A stretch of DNA of 64,000 nt from Leadbetterella byssophila_A (GTDB lineage Bacteria > Bacteroidota > Bacteroidia > Cytophagales > Spirosomataceae). Every line of letters begins with the position of its first letter. The first letter of the stretch is position 1. Below, piece by piece: positions 49,103-57,607 of the stretch. Both the position numbers and the translations under genes were made by a program. The stretch covers positions 1 to 64,000 of the forward strand of contig JBEBRR010000003.1 in NCBI GenBank assembly GCA_040394735.1. Reading direction: 5' to 3'. The notes beneath the pieces were generated by a model that saw nothing but the letters and a program-made list of their open reading frames with translations, had not been told where the DNA came from and did no database searches.

Positions 49103-49625
49103 GCTGGCCTGTTTCTTATGCCTGTTCTCACCTTTGGCAAAAGCCCAGGTGGAGGTACCCGTGCTCATAGACGGGCAAAGTCCTCAGGTTGTATTACAGG
49201 AAAAATTTATCAGACGAACCAGTGGCTTCCGGATCTTCCGGTTCCGGGTGAGGCAAGACGGCAGCGTAGACAGTATAAAGATCACCAGCCGGTTTATTTC
49301 CCTAAATGAGGAAGAATTTAAACGCCGGGCAGATTCTGCTGATTATGCCGGCATCAGCCGGTTTAAATTCAAGCCTTTAAAAAAAGACACCTGGGTACAA
49401 TGTAAAGTCTACACCTCATACTTTAACAACCGCGTAGGAGACCCATGGAGCAGTGAGAAGACCACGGAATACTATTTCAGCACCTTTAATTATGGATATT
49501 TTGAGCTCATTAAAAGCGAAATAGACACCTATTTCCGTGATGAAAAAACCGGGAAGGAGTTGGAATACATTATCCGGAACGGATGGGTGATTTTCGCCCC
49601 TACCCATTTGATAGCAATAACCTGA
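49077..49625 (+). CDS. Secreted protein of unknown function, tandem copy 1
   Basis: 182 residues from ATG 49077, giving a signal peptide (LACFLCLFSPLAKAQ). Earlier in-frame starts lie inside the previous gene. The mature part has FRIFRFRVRQDGSVDSIKIT and RFKFKPLKKDTWVQCKVYTS, a beta-alpha-beta pattern reminiscent of the TonB C-terminal domain, although the similarity is weak. It overlaps the zincin-like gene by 26 bp and is followed after 32 bp by a close paralogue. No family is confidently recognised. Confidence 0.65.
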   Translation: MHRVPNAIKLACFLCLFSPLAKAQVEVPVLIDGQSPQVVLQEKFIRRTSGFRIFRFRVRQDGSVDSIKITSRFISLNEEEFKRRADSADYAGISRFKFKPLKKDTWVQCKVYTSYFNNRVGDPWSSEKTTEYYFSTFNYGYFELIKSEIDTYFRDEKTGKELEYIIRNGWVIFAPTHLIAIT

Positions 49626-49657
49626 GAATGATGCTTATGCTACTGATCCGAAATATC

Positions 49658-50182
49658 ATGAAAACAGCGGCGTTCTTCCTGCTGTTATCTTTTCCCTTAA
49701 GGGCCCAGGTAGAGGTACCCGTGCTCATTAACGGTCAAAGCCCTCAGGTTGTACTACATGAAAAATTCAAACACGGAGTAAGCGGCTTCCGGATCTTCCA
49801 GTTCCGGGTAAAGCAGGACGGCAGCGTAGACAGTATAAAGATCACTAGCAGGTTCATGGCCCGAAACGAGGAAGAATTTAAACGCCGGATAGATTCAACA
49901 GACTCTACCGGCATCAGCAGGTTTAAATTCAAGCCTTTGAAAAAAGACATTTGGGTGCAATGCAAAGTGTACACTTCTTTTTACAATAACCGAACCGGAG
50001 ATGTTCTAAATTATGAAGAGACGGCGGATCACTTCAGGACATTCAACTATGGCTATTCTGAGCTCATTAAAAACGAAACAGACACCTATTTCCGGGATGA
50101 AAAAACAGGAAAAGAATTGGAATATATTGTCCGAAACAGATGGGTGATTTTCGCCCCTACGCATTTGATCGGGACAACCTGA
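49658..50182 (+). CDS. Secreted protein of unknown function, tandem copy 2
   Basis: 174 residues from ATG 49658 (MKTAAFFLLLSFPLRAQ). It is about 75-80 percent identical by eye to the preceding protein over the mature part (VEVPVLINGQSPQVVLHEKF; LKKDIWVQCKVYTSFYNN; DTYFRDEKTGKELEYIV). The similarity continues past both stop codons, so a tandem duplication of the whole unit is likely. It is the last gene of a chain of overlapping or closely spaced genes that starts at 47820. Confidence 0.65.
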   Translation: MKTAAFFLLLSFPLRAQVEVPVLINGQSPQVVLHEKFKHGVSGFRIFQFRVKQDGSVDSIKITSRFMARNEEEFKRRIDSTDSTGISRFKFKPLKKDIWVQCKVYTSFYNNRTGDVLNYEETADHFRTFNYGYSELIKNETDTYFRDEKTGKELEYIVRNRWVIFAPTHLIGTT

Positions 50183-50304
50183 GTACAGCTCTCACCCTCA
50201 TAATAAAATTCAGCCGGGTTCATGGTGATCCCGCTGCTGATAGGGTAAAAAAACTCACATATAGCATAGATAAAACGTACAAACATGTGCGACTCCACCT
50301 GATA

Positions 50305-50373
50305 ACCACAAAAATAATCCGGCCACAGATGCAAAGATATTCCAATATCTATCTGTGCATCTGTGGCCATTAA
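50305..50373. repeat. REP-like hairpin repeat, copy 3
   Basis: Left flank ACCACAAAAATAATCC, stem GGCCACAGATGCA / TGCATCTGTGGCC with inner AGATATT / AATATCT, right flank ATTAA. It is nearly the same as the copy at 47601-47669. The two lie on either side of the 47.8-50.2 kb gene chain, in the same orientation. Confidence 0.8.
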
Positions 50374-50420
50374 AATAGACTCCGGCATCACCCCCTCAGT
50401 CTATATCCTGGCAAGAAAAC

Positions 50421-51917
50421 CTAGCCCAGCAATTCCACTGCTTTCTGAATCCTGCGCACCGTTTCTTCCCGCCCCAGAATTTCCATGATCAGCATCAGGT
50501 CCGGCCCTTTGCCTTCACCCGTTACCGCCAGGCGCAGCGCCTGCATCACCTTTCCGGGCTTGATCCCGGCCGCTTCCAGCGCTCCGAAAATAGCATCATG
50601 AATAGCCTGAGAACTAAAATTCTCCAGGCCGCTAAGTGCCCCGCTGATCACGGGCATGGCTCCCCGGGCCAGTTCATCCCATTTTTTAGCCGCTACCTCT
50701 TCGTCATATTTCTCCGGCGCGGTAAAAAGGAAAGATACGCCCGCTTTCATTTCCTTCACAAAATCTACCCGGTCTTTCATCAGCTCCACGATCTTAGCTG
50801 AAAGGGCAGCATTGCCGATCTGTTCATCCAGCTCGGCCGCCAGCACCGCATTATCTTTCTTTCTGAGGTATTGCTGGTTAAACCATCTGGCCTTATTCAC
50901 ATCAAAACGGGCCCCGGCTTTCTGAATATTATGAATATCAAACAGATCCACCAGCTCTTCCCCGCTCATCAGCTCCTGGTCGTTGCCCGGGTTCCATCCC
51001 AGCAGCGCCAGGAAGTTCATCACCGCTTCCGGGTAATACCCGTCTTCACGGAAACCCCTGGACACCTCGCCGCTCACCGGATCTTTCCACTCCAGCGGAA
51101 ACACCGGGAAGTCACCCAGCAGCCCGTCACGTTTGCTGAGCTTTCCGTTTCCTTCCGGCTTTAAAAGCAGGGGCAGATGGGCAAACTCGGGAGCCTGCCA
51201 GCCAAACGCCTTATACAACAGGATATGTAAAGGCGCAGAAGGCAGCCATTCCTCTCCACGAATCACATGGGTAATCTCCATGAGATGATCATCTACAATG
51301 TTCGCCAGGTGATAGGTGGGCATCCCGTCAGATTTCATCAGGATCTTGTCATCAATGGTGGAAGAGTGCACCGAGACCCATCCTCTTACCAGGTCTTTAA
51401 AACGAACCTCGTCTTTCAACGGTACCTTCAGCCGGATAACATAAGGTTCTCCCGCTTCGATCCTCGCCTTAACTTCATCAGCCGGAAGCGTAATGGAATT
51501 CTTCATCTTCATCCGGGTAAAGGCGTTATAGGAAATATTATCCACTTTCGCTTCTTCCAGCTCTTTACGCATCAGGTCCAGTTCTTCCGGCGCATCAAAG
51601 GCGTAATACGCCTGTCCTTTCTCCAGCAGCTCCTGCGCATAACGGGCATAGATATCCTTTCTTTCCGACTGCACATAGGGGCCCAGCTCACCGCCGGCAC
51701 CTACTCCCTCATCAATGGTAATTCCTATCCATTTCAGAGCCTCCAGGATGTAGTCCTGCGCCCCCGGAACCAGGCGGGTCTGATCTGTATCTTCTATACG
51801 AAGCAGCATTTTTCCACCCGTTTTACGGGCAAAAAGATAATTATACAAAGCCGTACGAACCCCGCCGATGTGCAGCGGCCCCGTAGGACTGGGAGCAAAT
51901 CTTACTCTTACACTCAT
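50421..51917 (-). CDS. gltX: Glutamate--tRNA ligase
   Basis: About 498 residues from ATG 51917 (MSVRVRFAPSPTGPLHIGGV). ATG 51923 and 51935 are in frame but give less usual starts. It is a class I synthetase with the HIGH motif in SPTGPLHIGG and KMSKS as KLSKRDG (about residue 255). The zinc-free bacterial GluRS core is complete, and the C-terminal anticodon-binding helices extend to RRIQKAVELLG. It charges tRNA-Glu with glutamate in the cytoplasm. The charged tRNA also feeds haem synthesis via the C5 route (hemL lies at 6103). Confidence 0.97.
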   Translation of the reverse strand: MSVRVRFAPSPTGPLHIGGVRTALYNYLFARKTGGKMLLRIEDTDQTRLVPGAQDYILEALKWIGITIDEGVGAGGELGPYVQSERKDIYARYAQELLEKGQAYYAFDAPEELDLMRKELEEAKVDNISYNAFTRMKMKNSITLPADEVKARIEAGEPYVIRLKVPLKDEVRFKDLVRGWVSVHSSTIDDKILMKSDGMPTYHLANIVDDHLMEITHVIRGEEWLPSAPLHILLYKAFGWQAPEFAHLPLLLKPEGNGKLSKRDGLLGDFPVFPLEWKDPVSGEVSRGFREDGYYPEAVMNFLALLGWNPGNDQELMSGEELVDLFDIHNIQKAGARFDVNKARWFNQQYLRKKDNAVLAAELDEQIGNAALSAKIVELMKDRVDFVKEMKAGVSFLFTAPEKYDEEVAAKKWDELARGAMPVISGALSGLENFSSQAIHDAIFGALEAAGIKPGKVMQALRLAVTGEGKGPDLMLIMEILGREETVRRIQKAVELLG

Positions 51918-51954
51918 AATCATTTTTTCAAACAAACCGCAAAATTAAGGGTTA

Positions 51955-52725
51955 TTACGATAGATCGCTTTTCCGGATCACTAAAAAAAGGGAACTTCCG
52001 AAAGGGGCGCTCTTTAAAAGCCCTCTTTCCAGGGTACAAATCCGGTAAAGCAGGCGGTTGACGGGCTCCGGAGGCAGGGATACATCCGACCGCACTTCCC
52101 CGGCCTTCACCCGGCCCATCTTTAACTGAAGCTTCTGAAACAGCCTTACCCCCAGGATCAGGGGCGACAAAAATAACGACCAGTAGGTAGCTTTCACGAT
52201 CCGGAAACCGGGAACATTTGTCAGGAAGTCATCAAAATCAGCTCTTACAAAACGTCGCTTGCTCCCTACTGCAATATCATGGATACCACCAAAAACCGAA
52301 AAGGCATTGTTATTGGTGATAAAAATCCCGCCCGGCTTCAATGCCCGGTAAATGCCGTGAAGGGCATCCAGCAATTCCGGGTTATCCAATTGGTATAATA
52401 CATCATCTGAGATCACTACATCAAAAGATTGCGGCGGATAATCGGGGTGCGTGATATTCTTCCGGCTTACCGGCAGGCCACGGCTTTTTGAAAATTCTAC
52501 CGCATGCTCATTGTAGTCAAAGCCTTCCATATCCCGGATTCCCTCTGCCCGGAGCCGGGTAAGCAGGCCGCCTGTTCCGCAGCCGGCATCCAGTATTTTC
52601 AGGCTCCTGTAGTCGGCTGAATACGATTTTATCTCCTCCATCACCCTGTCGTGAAGGGTTCTGTACCACCACATCCGGTCTTCCACCTCAAACATGGCCT
52701 GGTATTCCTGGTAATTAATGAGCAC
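51955..52725 (-). CDS. Class I SAM-dependent methyltransferase
   Basis: 256 residues. Motif I is LKILDAGCGTGGLLTRLRAE (about 38-57), motif II MEGFDYNEHAVEFS, motif III/IV FDVVISDDVLYQLDNPELLD, then LKPGGIFITNNNAFSVFGGI. The fold is a small-molecule or lipid methyltransferase. The acceptor is unknown. The start codon is GTG at 52725, directly abutting the cysE stop codon. It lies between cysE and gltX on the same strand and may be co-transcribed with both. Confidence 0.88.
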   Translation of the reverse strand: MLINYQEYQAMFEVEDRMWWYRTLHDRVMEEIKSYSADYRSLKILDAGCGTGGLLTRLRAEGIRDMEGFDYNEHAVEFSKSRGLPVSRKNITHPDYPPQSFDVVISDDVLYQLDNPELLDALHGIYRALKPGGIFITNNNAFSVFGGIHDIAVGSKRRFVRADFDDFLTNVPGFRIVKATYWSLFLSPLILGVRLFQKLQLKMGRVKAGEVRSDVSLPPEPVNRLLYRICTLERGLLKSAPFGSSLFLVIRKSDLS

Positions 52726-53541
52726 CTAGATACTGTTTTCGTTATTGATCACCTGGATTTCGGGCTTATGGTATACGGTGGAATTGGGGGGAACACTTTT
52801 GGTCAGCCACACATTTCCGCCAATCACACTGTTCTCCCCGATGATCGTCTTGCCTCCCAGCAGAGTAGCCCCCGCATAAATGATCACGTTATCTTCTACC
52901 GTAGGATGCCGCTTGGTATTGGCCATGTATTTTTCCACAAACAGCGCCCCGAGGGTTACCCCCTGGTAGATTTTTACGTTTTTCCCGATCTCCGTGGTCT
53001 CCCCGATCACCACACCGGTGCCATGGTCAATGTAAAAATGCTCTCCGATCTGCGCGCCGGGGTGAATGTCTATCCCTGTGCGCGAATGCGCATACTCAGT
53101 AAGTATACGCGGAATATAGCTGATCTCCAGCCGGTACAGGATATGCGCCAGCCGGTAAAAGAAGATAGCGAAAAAACCGGGGTAAACCCGTATAATCTCA
53201 AATTTGGAGCGGGCGGCCGGATCTCCGTTCAGAATAGACTCGAGGTCGGTGGAAAGAAGCCGGTACAGCTCCGGGATCTCCTTCACAAAAACCGCCGCTT
53301 TTTCTTCCGCACCGCAGCCCCTGCACTCGGCAGTAGCCTCCAGGATGGACCTGAGCTCATCACCGATATTCCAGAATTCCCCTTCCACTTCATCTACGCT
53401 TCTGAAAAAATCTTTGCTCCGCTCCGGAAATAGCAGGTTAAATACTTTCAGCGCCCAGCCGGTAATGGTTTTTGAGGGCGGAATATCCGGCACATTCTGG
53501 TGCTTTTCAAATAAATAGTGTATAAATTCTTTTTTCATCAT
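52726..53541 (-). CDS. cysE: Serine O-acetyltransferase
   Basis: 271 residues. The N-terminal alpha-helical domain (about 1-140) is followed by a left-handed beta-helix of hexapeptide repeats: RTGIDIHPGAQIGEHFYIDH, GTGVVIGETTEIGKNVKIYQ, GVTLGALF, TVEDNVIIYAGATLLGGKTI, IGENSVIGGNVWLTKSVP. It transfers acetyl from acetyl-CoA to serine, giving O-acetylserine for cysteine synthesis. Bacillithiol synthesis (bshB1 at 39135) also depends on cysteine. No AATCTATAGATT palindrome is seen upstream of it. Its stop abuts the GTG of the methyltransferase gene. Confidence 0.92.
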   Translation of the reverse strand: MMKKEFIHYLFEKHQNVPDIPPSKTITGWALKVFNLLFPERSKDFFRSVDEVEGEFWNIGDELRSILEATAECRGCGAEEKAAVFVKEIPELYRLLSTDLESILNGDPAARSKFEIIRVYPGFFAIFFYRLAHILYRLEISYIPRILTEYAHSRTGIDIHPGAQIGEHFYIDHGTGVVIGETTEIGKNVKIYQGVTLGALFVEKYMANTKRHPTVEDNVIIYAGATLLGGKTIIGENSVIGGNVWLTKSVPPNSTVYHKPEIQVINNENSI

Positions 53542-53543
53542 TT

Positions 53544-54107
53544 TCAGCTCAGTCTTCGTTGAATCAGCGTGGAAACCAGGGAATAAAACACATCCGGCTT
53601 GAGAGTTCTCCAGTTTTCCATCTGCAGGGTACCGCCAAGGTGCATATAATAATCCAGCTTATACTTTTCAATTTCCTCTATTACAAATTTACGCAGATTC
53701 AGCAGCGCTATCCAGCCGTCTTCCACATCTTCAAACCACTCTTGGTAATAATCATCCTCCCCGCCATGAAACTGGAACAGGTTCTCCCCGATCAGGATAA
53801 ATTGCCGGATTCCGTTTTTCAGAAGCTTATCGATCACCCCCCGCTTCAGGTACATGATATCGTTATGCAGGGTATCGTTCCATTCGCCTAAAAGCTCAAT
53901 CACCGCATATTTGAGCGGGTAATTTACCATTAAAAGTTTTACATACAGCGTTTCCGAACCGATAAAGTCCCAGTCAGGATGAATAACATACCCGTAAACT
54001 GCATTTTCATAGGTAGCCGCCTGCTCTTTCCCGTAAAAAGGGCTCCTCTTATCTTCGTAAGGAAGATAATACCGGCTCCAATTATAAAAAGGTTCTATTT
54101 CGTGCAT
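53544..54107 (-). CDS. Conserved hypothetical protein
   Basis: 187 residues, acidic and aromatic-rich, with no signal peptide or membrane span. It includes YNWSRYYLPYEDKRSPFYGK, LYVKLLMVNYPLKYAVIELL, FILIGENLFQFHGGEDDYYQ and YYMHLGGTLQMENWRTLKPD. I do not recognise a named family. It lies 2 bp upstream of cysE on the same strand and diverges from nuoD, so it is probably the first gene of the unit that includes cysE, the methyltransferase and gltX. The DDYYQEWFEDVEDGW patch could bind metal, but this is not established. Confidence 0.7.
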   Translation of the reverse strand: MHEIEPFYNWSRYYLPYEDKRSPFYGKEQAATYENAVYGYVIHPDWDFIGSETLYVKLLMVNYPLKYAVIELLGEWNDTLHNDIMYLKRGVIDKLLKNGIRQFILIGENLFQFHGGEDDYYQEWFEDVEDGWIALLNLRKFVIEEIEKYKLDYYMHLGGTLQMENWRTLKPDVFYSLVSTLIQRRLS

Positions 54108-54124
54108 TTCGAGAGGTTTTAAAC

Positions 54125-54132
54125 TAAATTTG
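54125..54132 (+). promoter_or_regulatory. TAAATTTG box directly before nuoD
   Basis: An exact TAnnTTTG -7 box ending 5 bp before the ATG at 54138. Transcription would begin at or within a few bases of the start codon, so the message would be leaderless or nearly so. No TTTG is found at the expected upstream distance. Confidence 0.45.
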
Positions 54133-54137
54133 CATCA

Positions 54138-55352
54138 ATGCAGAAAGTTCAATACAAATATAGGACTGAATATTTAACGGATTCCGAACCGCTGAAATTT
54201 AAAGAAGAAGATCTGGCGGAAGAGGAGATGATTCTTAACCTGGGACCCCAGCATCCCTCCACCCACGGTGTGCTCCGGCTGGAACTTGTTACTGACGGCG
54301 AGCTGGTTCGCGAAGTAGTTCCGCACCTGGGTTATCTGCACCGCTGCTTCGAAAAACATGCGGAATCTCTTCCCTTCAACCAGGTAATTCCTTACGTGGA
54401 CCGCCTCGACTACCTCGCCTCCATGAATTCCGAACACGCCTATGCCATGGGCGTGGAAAAGATGCTGGGAATTGAGGGTACCTTTCCTAAACGCATTGAA
54501 TACATCCGGGTATTAGTGGCCGAACTGAACCGTCTTGCTTCTCATTTTATCGCCATAGGCACGTATGCCATTGATATAGGGGCACAAACCCCCTTTCTCT
54601 GGCTTTTCCGTGACAGAGAAACTATCCTGCGCATGTTAGAATGGGTTTCCGGCGGACGCTTGCTCTATAACTACATCTGGATCGGGGGGCTTTTTTATGA
54701 CCTTCCCATAGGATTTGAAGACAAATGCCGGGAGTTTGCAGCCTATATCCGGCCGAAGCTTGCCGAGCTGAAGCAGATCATTATCGACAACCATATTTTC
54801 ATCCACCGTACAGCCAATGTGGGCGTACTACCTCTCGATCTGGCCATCAATTATGGCTGCAGCGGCCCTGTGCTCCGGGGATCCGGCCTGAAATATGATC
54901 TCCGGAAAACCGACGCCTATTCCGTATATCCCGAACTGGAATTTGATATTCCGGTGGGAAAGGGAACCATGGGCCGGACCGGCGACTGCTGGGACCGGAA
55001 CTATGTGCGGTTGCTGGAATGCCATGAGTCGCTGCGGATCATTGATCAATGCCTGGAAAAGCTGGCCAAAGAGCATAAACGGACCCCTGATTTTGATCCG
55101 CAGGCCTATGTACCCAAAAAAATCCGGCCGAAAGAAACCGATTTCTATATACGGGCGGAAAATCCGAAGGGAGAGCTGGGCTTTTTTTTCCGTACCGACG
55201 GCCGGAGCGATATACCTGTACGCGTAAAATGCCGTGCCTGCTCTTTCCATAACCTCTCTGTTCTCCCGGCCATTTCCAAAGGAGTTTTGATGGCTGATCT
55301 GATCGCCATTATCGGGTCGCTTGACCTGGTGATGGGGGAGGTCGACAGGTAG
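54138..55352 (+). CDS. nuoD: NADH-quinone oxidoreductase subunit D
   Basis: 404 residues, complete. The 49-kDa/NuoD hallmarks are LNLGPQHPSTHGVLRLELVT (near 36), the quinone-site region FEKHAESLPFNQVIPYVDRL, the EHAYAMGVEKMLGIE segment, and the C-terminal VKCRACSFHNLSVLPAISKG ... MGEVDR. It is part of the peripheral arm of complex I, where it helps form the quinone site. Unusually, no other nuo gene lies on either side in this window. The others must be elsewhere, or this is an extra copy. A hairpin AGCCCC/GGGGTT (55368-55383) follows the stop. Confidence 0.93.
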   Translation: MQKVQYKYRTEYLTDSEPLKFKEEDLAEEEMILNLGPQHPSTHGVLRLELVTDGELVREVVPHLGYLHRCFEKHAESLPFNQVIPYVDRLDYLASMNSEHAYAMGVEKMLGIEGTFPKRIEYIRVLVAELNRLASHFIAIGTYAIDIGAQTPFLWLFRDRETILRMLEWVSGGRLLYNYIWIGGLFYDLPIGFEDKCREFAAYIRPKLAELKQIIIDNHIFIHRTANVGVLPLDLAINYGCSGPVLRGSGLKYDLRKTDAYSVYPELEFDIPVGKGTMGRTGDCWDRNYVRLLECHESLRIIDQCLEKLAKEHKRTPDFDPQAYVPKKIRPKETDFYIRAENPKGELGFFFRTDGRSDIPVRVKCRACSFHNLSVLPAISKGVLMADLIAIIGSLDLVMGEVDR

Positions 55353-55544
55353 AATTGACCAATATGAAGCCCCTGACGGGGTTAATCCTCTTTCCTCCCG
55401 ACTTAAAGCTCCCGGGAATAAATACGGCATTTACTCTCCGATGCAGCCCCACTCCTCTACTCCGCCAGGAGTATAATACCGGAGAAGATAAGCATCCCTC
55501 CACCTGCTTTACCGCAGGGGTTTACTATAAAAATAATGAAATCC

Positions 55545-55769
55545 CTACTCCAGCTCCCATACACTGGGGTGGTTGCTGTTCCGGATAGTTTTGCGCACTT
55601 CCATCCAGAAAGCCAGGATCAGGTAAACAATAACAGGAGAGCCCAGGGTAAAAAACGAAGCGTAGATAAAATACTTCCGTATGGTAGAAGCCGAAAAATT
55701 CAGTTTTTGTCCTATCCTGGTACAAACCCCGAAAAGATTACTTTCCAATAAATATTTGAGCTTATCCAT
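55545..55769 (-). CDS. PspC-domain membrane protein
   Basis: 74 residues with the PspC text FGVCTRIGQKLNFSASTIRK and one hydrophobic segment (FIYASFFTLGSPVIVYLILA). PspC-domain proteins act in envelope-stress signalling in proteobacteria, but the short Bacteroidota versions have no proven role. It is isolated, convergent with nuoD, with a 192-bp gap that holds no clear gene. Confidence 0.8.
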   Translation of the reverse strand: MDKLKYLLESNLFGVCTRIGQKLNFSASTIRKYFIYASFFTLGSPVIVYLILAFWMEVRKTIRNSNHPSVWELE

Positions 55770-55915
55770 AAATAACTAATCCAAAAACAGTCACAAATTT
55801 CAGTATAATTCCTGAAACAAAAACAAAATATTTGTTAATTTTTCAATAATGAATTCCGAATATGGAATTGTAAATGGTTTAATGCTCAATTGTAAATGCT
55901 GAGTAATGAATTATT

Positions 55916-55974
55916 AATTGTGAATGGTAAATGAATATGGACAACCCCTCATTCACAATTTACCATTCACAATT
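55916..55974. repeat. 17-bp inverted repeat of TTCACAATT type
   Basis: AATTGTGAATGGTAAAT (55916-55932) and its exact complement (55958-55974) are separated by 25 bp that itself includes ATTCACA. Further AATTGTAAATG text lies just upstream (55866-55900). The repeat fills the space between the pspC-like promoter and the nadB 3' end and may terminate transcription in either direction. Confidence 0.7.
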
Positions 55975-55998
55975 AAGCATTAACCCATTCAGCATTCT

Positions 55999-57597
55999 TT
56001 ATTCACCCTTCCTGTGCAACACCGTATTTTCCGGCTTTCCGCCCAGCTTGTACGGATAATCCGTATTGTAATGCAGCCCGCGCGACTCCTTCCGTTTTTT
56101 AGCCGACTGGATCACCATCTGGGCGCAGAGAATCAGGTTTCTCAGCTCGCAGAGTTTAACCGAGAGCTTGGTTTTGCGGTAAAACTCTTCGGTTTCATCC
56201 TTCAGCATCCGCATACGGGTTTCTGCGCGGTCCAGCCTGAAATCCGAACGCACGATCCCCACGTAATCAGACATCATTTTCTGCAGCTCACGGGTATTAT
56301 GCGATACGAGGATTTCTTCATTCGACTGAACCGTACCGAATTCATTCCAGTCGGGCACCCTGCTCTCATACTCCAGCGAATCAATCACTTCCAGGGCGTT
56401 GACAGCGATACGGTTGGCAAAAACGGCCGCTTCCAGCAGGGAGTTGGAAGCCAGGCGGTTAGCGCCGTGTAATCCGGTAGAAGAGCACTCCCCGCAGGCA
56501 TACAGATTTTTAACAGACGTACGGCCGAATTCATCTACCCTTATCCCTCCGCACAGGTAATGGGCCGCCGGGGTAACCGGGATATAATCCTTACTGATAT
56601 CAATTCCTATGCTCAGGCATTTCTCATAAATATTGGGGAAGTGCTGGAGAATAAATTCTTTCGGCTTATGGGTAATATCCAGCCACACGTGCTCTTCTCC
56701 TGATTTTTTCATTTCGGCGTCGATAGAGCGGGCCACAATATCCCGCGGTGCCAGTGAACCCCGTTCATCGTAATCATACATGAACTCCCGGCCGTTCCTG
56801 TCCCGCAAAACACCGCCTTCTCCCCTTACCGCTTCCGTAATCAGGAAGCTGGGGAAAGTTCCGGGGTTGTACAGTGAAGTAGGGTGAAACTGGATCATCT
56901 CCATGTCGCGTACATGGCCGCCGGCCCGGTATACCATAGCGATGCCGTCGCCGGTGGCGATCACGGGGTTGGTTGTGGAAGAGTAGATCTGCCCCGCCCC
57001 GCCTGAAGCCATCACAGTTACTTTTGACAAAATGGTCTCCACCTCCAGGGTGTTCACATTCAGCGCATACACCCCGTAGCTTTCTACATGGCCGTTCGAT
57101 TTCTCGCCCAGGTGGTGCTGGGTAATTACTTCTACCGCAAAATAATGCGTCAGGATTTCAATATTGGGCTGCCTGGATACCTGCTCCAGCAGCGCCCTCT
57201 CAATTTCCCAGCCTGTTATATCCTTATAATGGAGAATGCGGTTTTCGGAATGCCCTCCTTCGCGGGTGAGGTTATATTCCCCGGTTTCCATCTTATCGAA
57301 ATTGGTACCATAGTCAATCAGTTCCTGAATCCGGTCGGGTCCTTCGGAAACCACGATTTCCACAATGTCCTTATCGCACAGGCCATCACCGGCAATGAGC
57401 GTATCCTGGATATGCTTTTCAAATGAATCGGTTACCGGGTCAAAAACCGTGGCTATCCCGCCCTGCGCATATTTGGTATTGGTTTCATCGGCATTTACCT
57501 TGGTAAGGATCAGCACCTTACCTTTACGGGCGGCCTTCAATGCAAAACTAAGGCCGGCAATGCCCGAACCGATTACTAAAAAATCAACTTTTCTCAT
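55999..57597 (-). CDS. nadB: L-aspartate oxidase
   Basis: About 532 residues from ATG 57597 (MRKVDFLVIGSGIAGLSFAL). A longer start at 57648 would overlap the upstream gene. It is a flavoprotein of the fumarate reductase/succinate dehydrogenase group. The dinucleotide fold is GSGIAGLSFALKAARKGKV, with TKYAQGGIATV, the substrate loop MEMIQFHPTSLY, TEAVRGEGGVLRD and LYACGECSSTGLHGANRLAS. The C-terminal helical domain ends near YPYKLGGKPENTV. It oxidises aspartate to iminoaspartate for NAD synthesis. The gene lies 10 bp downstream of kdsD; nadA and nadC are not present. Confidence 0.93.
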   Translation of the reverse strand: MRKVDFLVIGSGIAGLSFALKAARKGKVLILTKVNADETNTKYAQGGIATVFDPVTDSFEKHIQDTLIAGDGLCDKDIVEIVVSEGPDRIQELIDYGTNFDKMETGEYNLTREGGHSENRILHYKDITGWEIERALLEQVSRQPNIEILTHYFAVEVITQHHLGEKSNGHVESYGVYALNVNTLEVETILSKVTVMASGGAGQIYSSTTNPVIATGDGIAMVYRAGGHVRDMEMIQFHPTSLYNPGTFPSFLITEAVRGEGGVLRDRNGREFMYDYDERGSLAPRDIVARSIDAEMKKSGEEHVWLDITHKPKEFILQHFPNIYEKCLSIGIDISKDYIPVTPAAHYLCGGIRVDEFGRTSVKNLYACGECSSTGLHGANRLASNSLLEAAVFANRIAVNALEVIDSLEYESRVPDWNEFGTVQSNEEILVSHNTRELQKMMSDYVGIVRSDFRLDRAETRMRMLKDETEEFYRKTKLSVKLCELRNLILCAQMVIQSAKKRKESRGLHYNTDYPYKLGGKPENTVLHRKGE

Positions 57598-57607
57598 AAC
57601 TACATCA

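Noticed and set aside
55355..55588. A 77-codon frame following nuoD, considered as nuoE
   Set aside because: The text has no thioredoxin-fold or iron-sulfur motif, is rich in proline and threonine and overlaps the pspC-like gene on the other strand.
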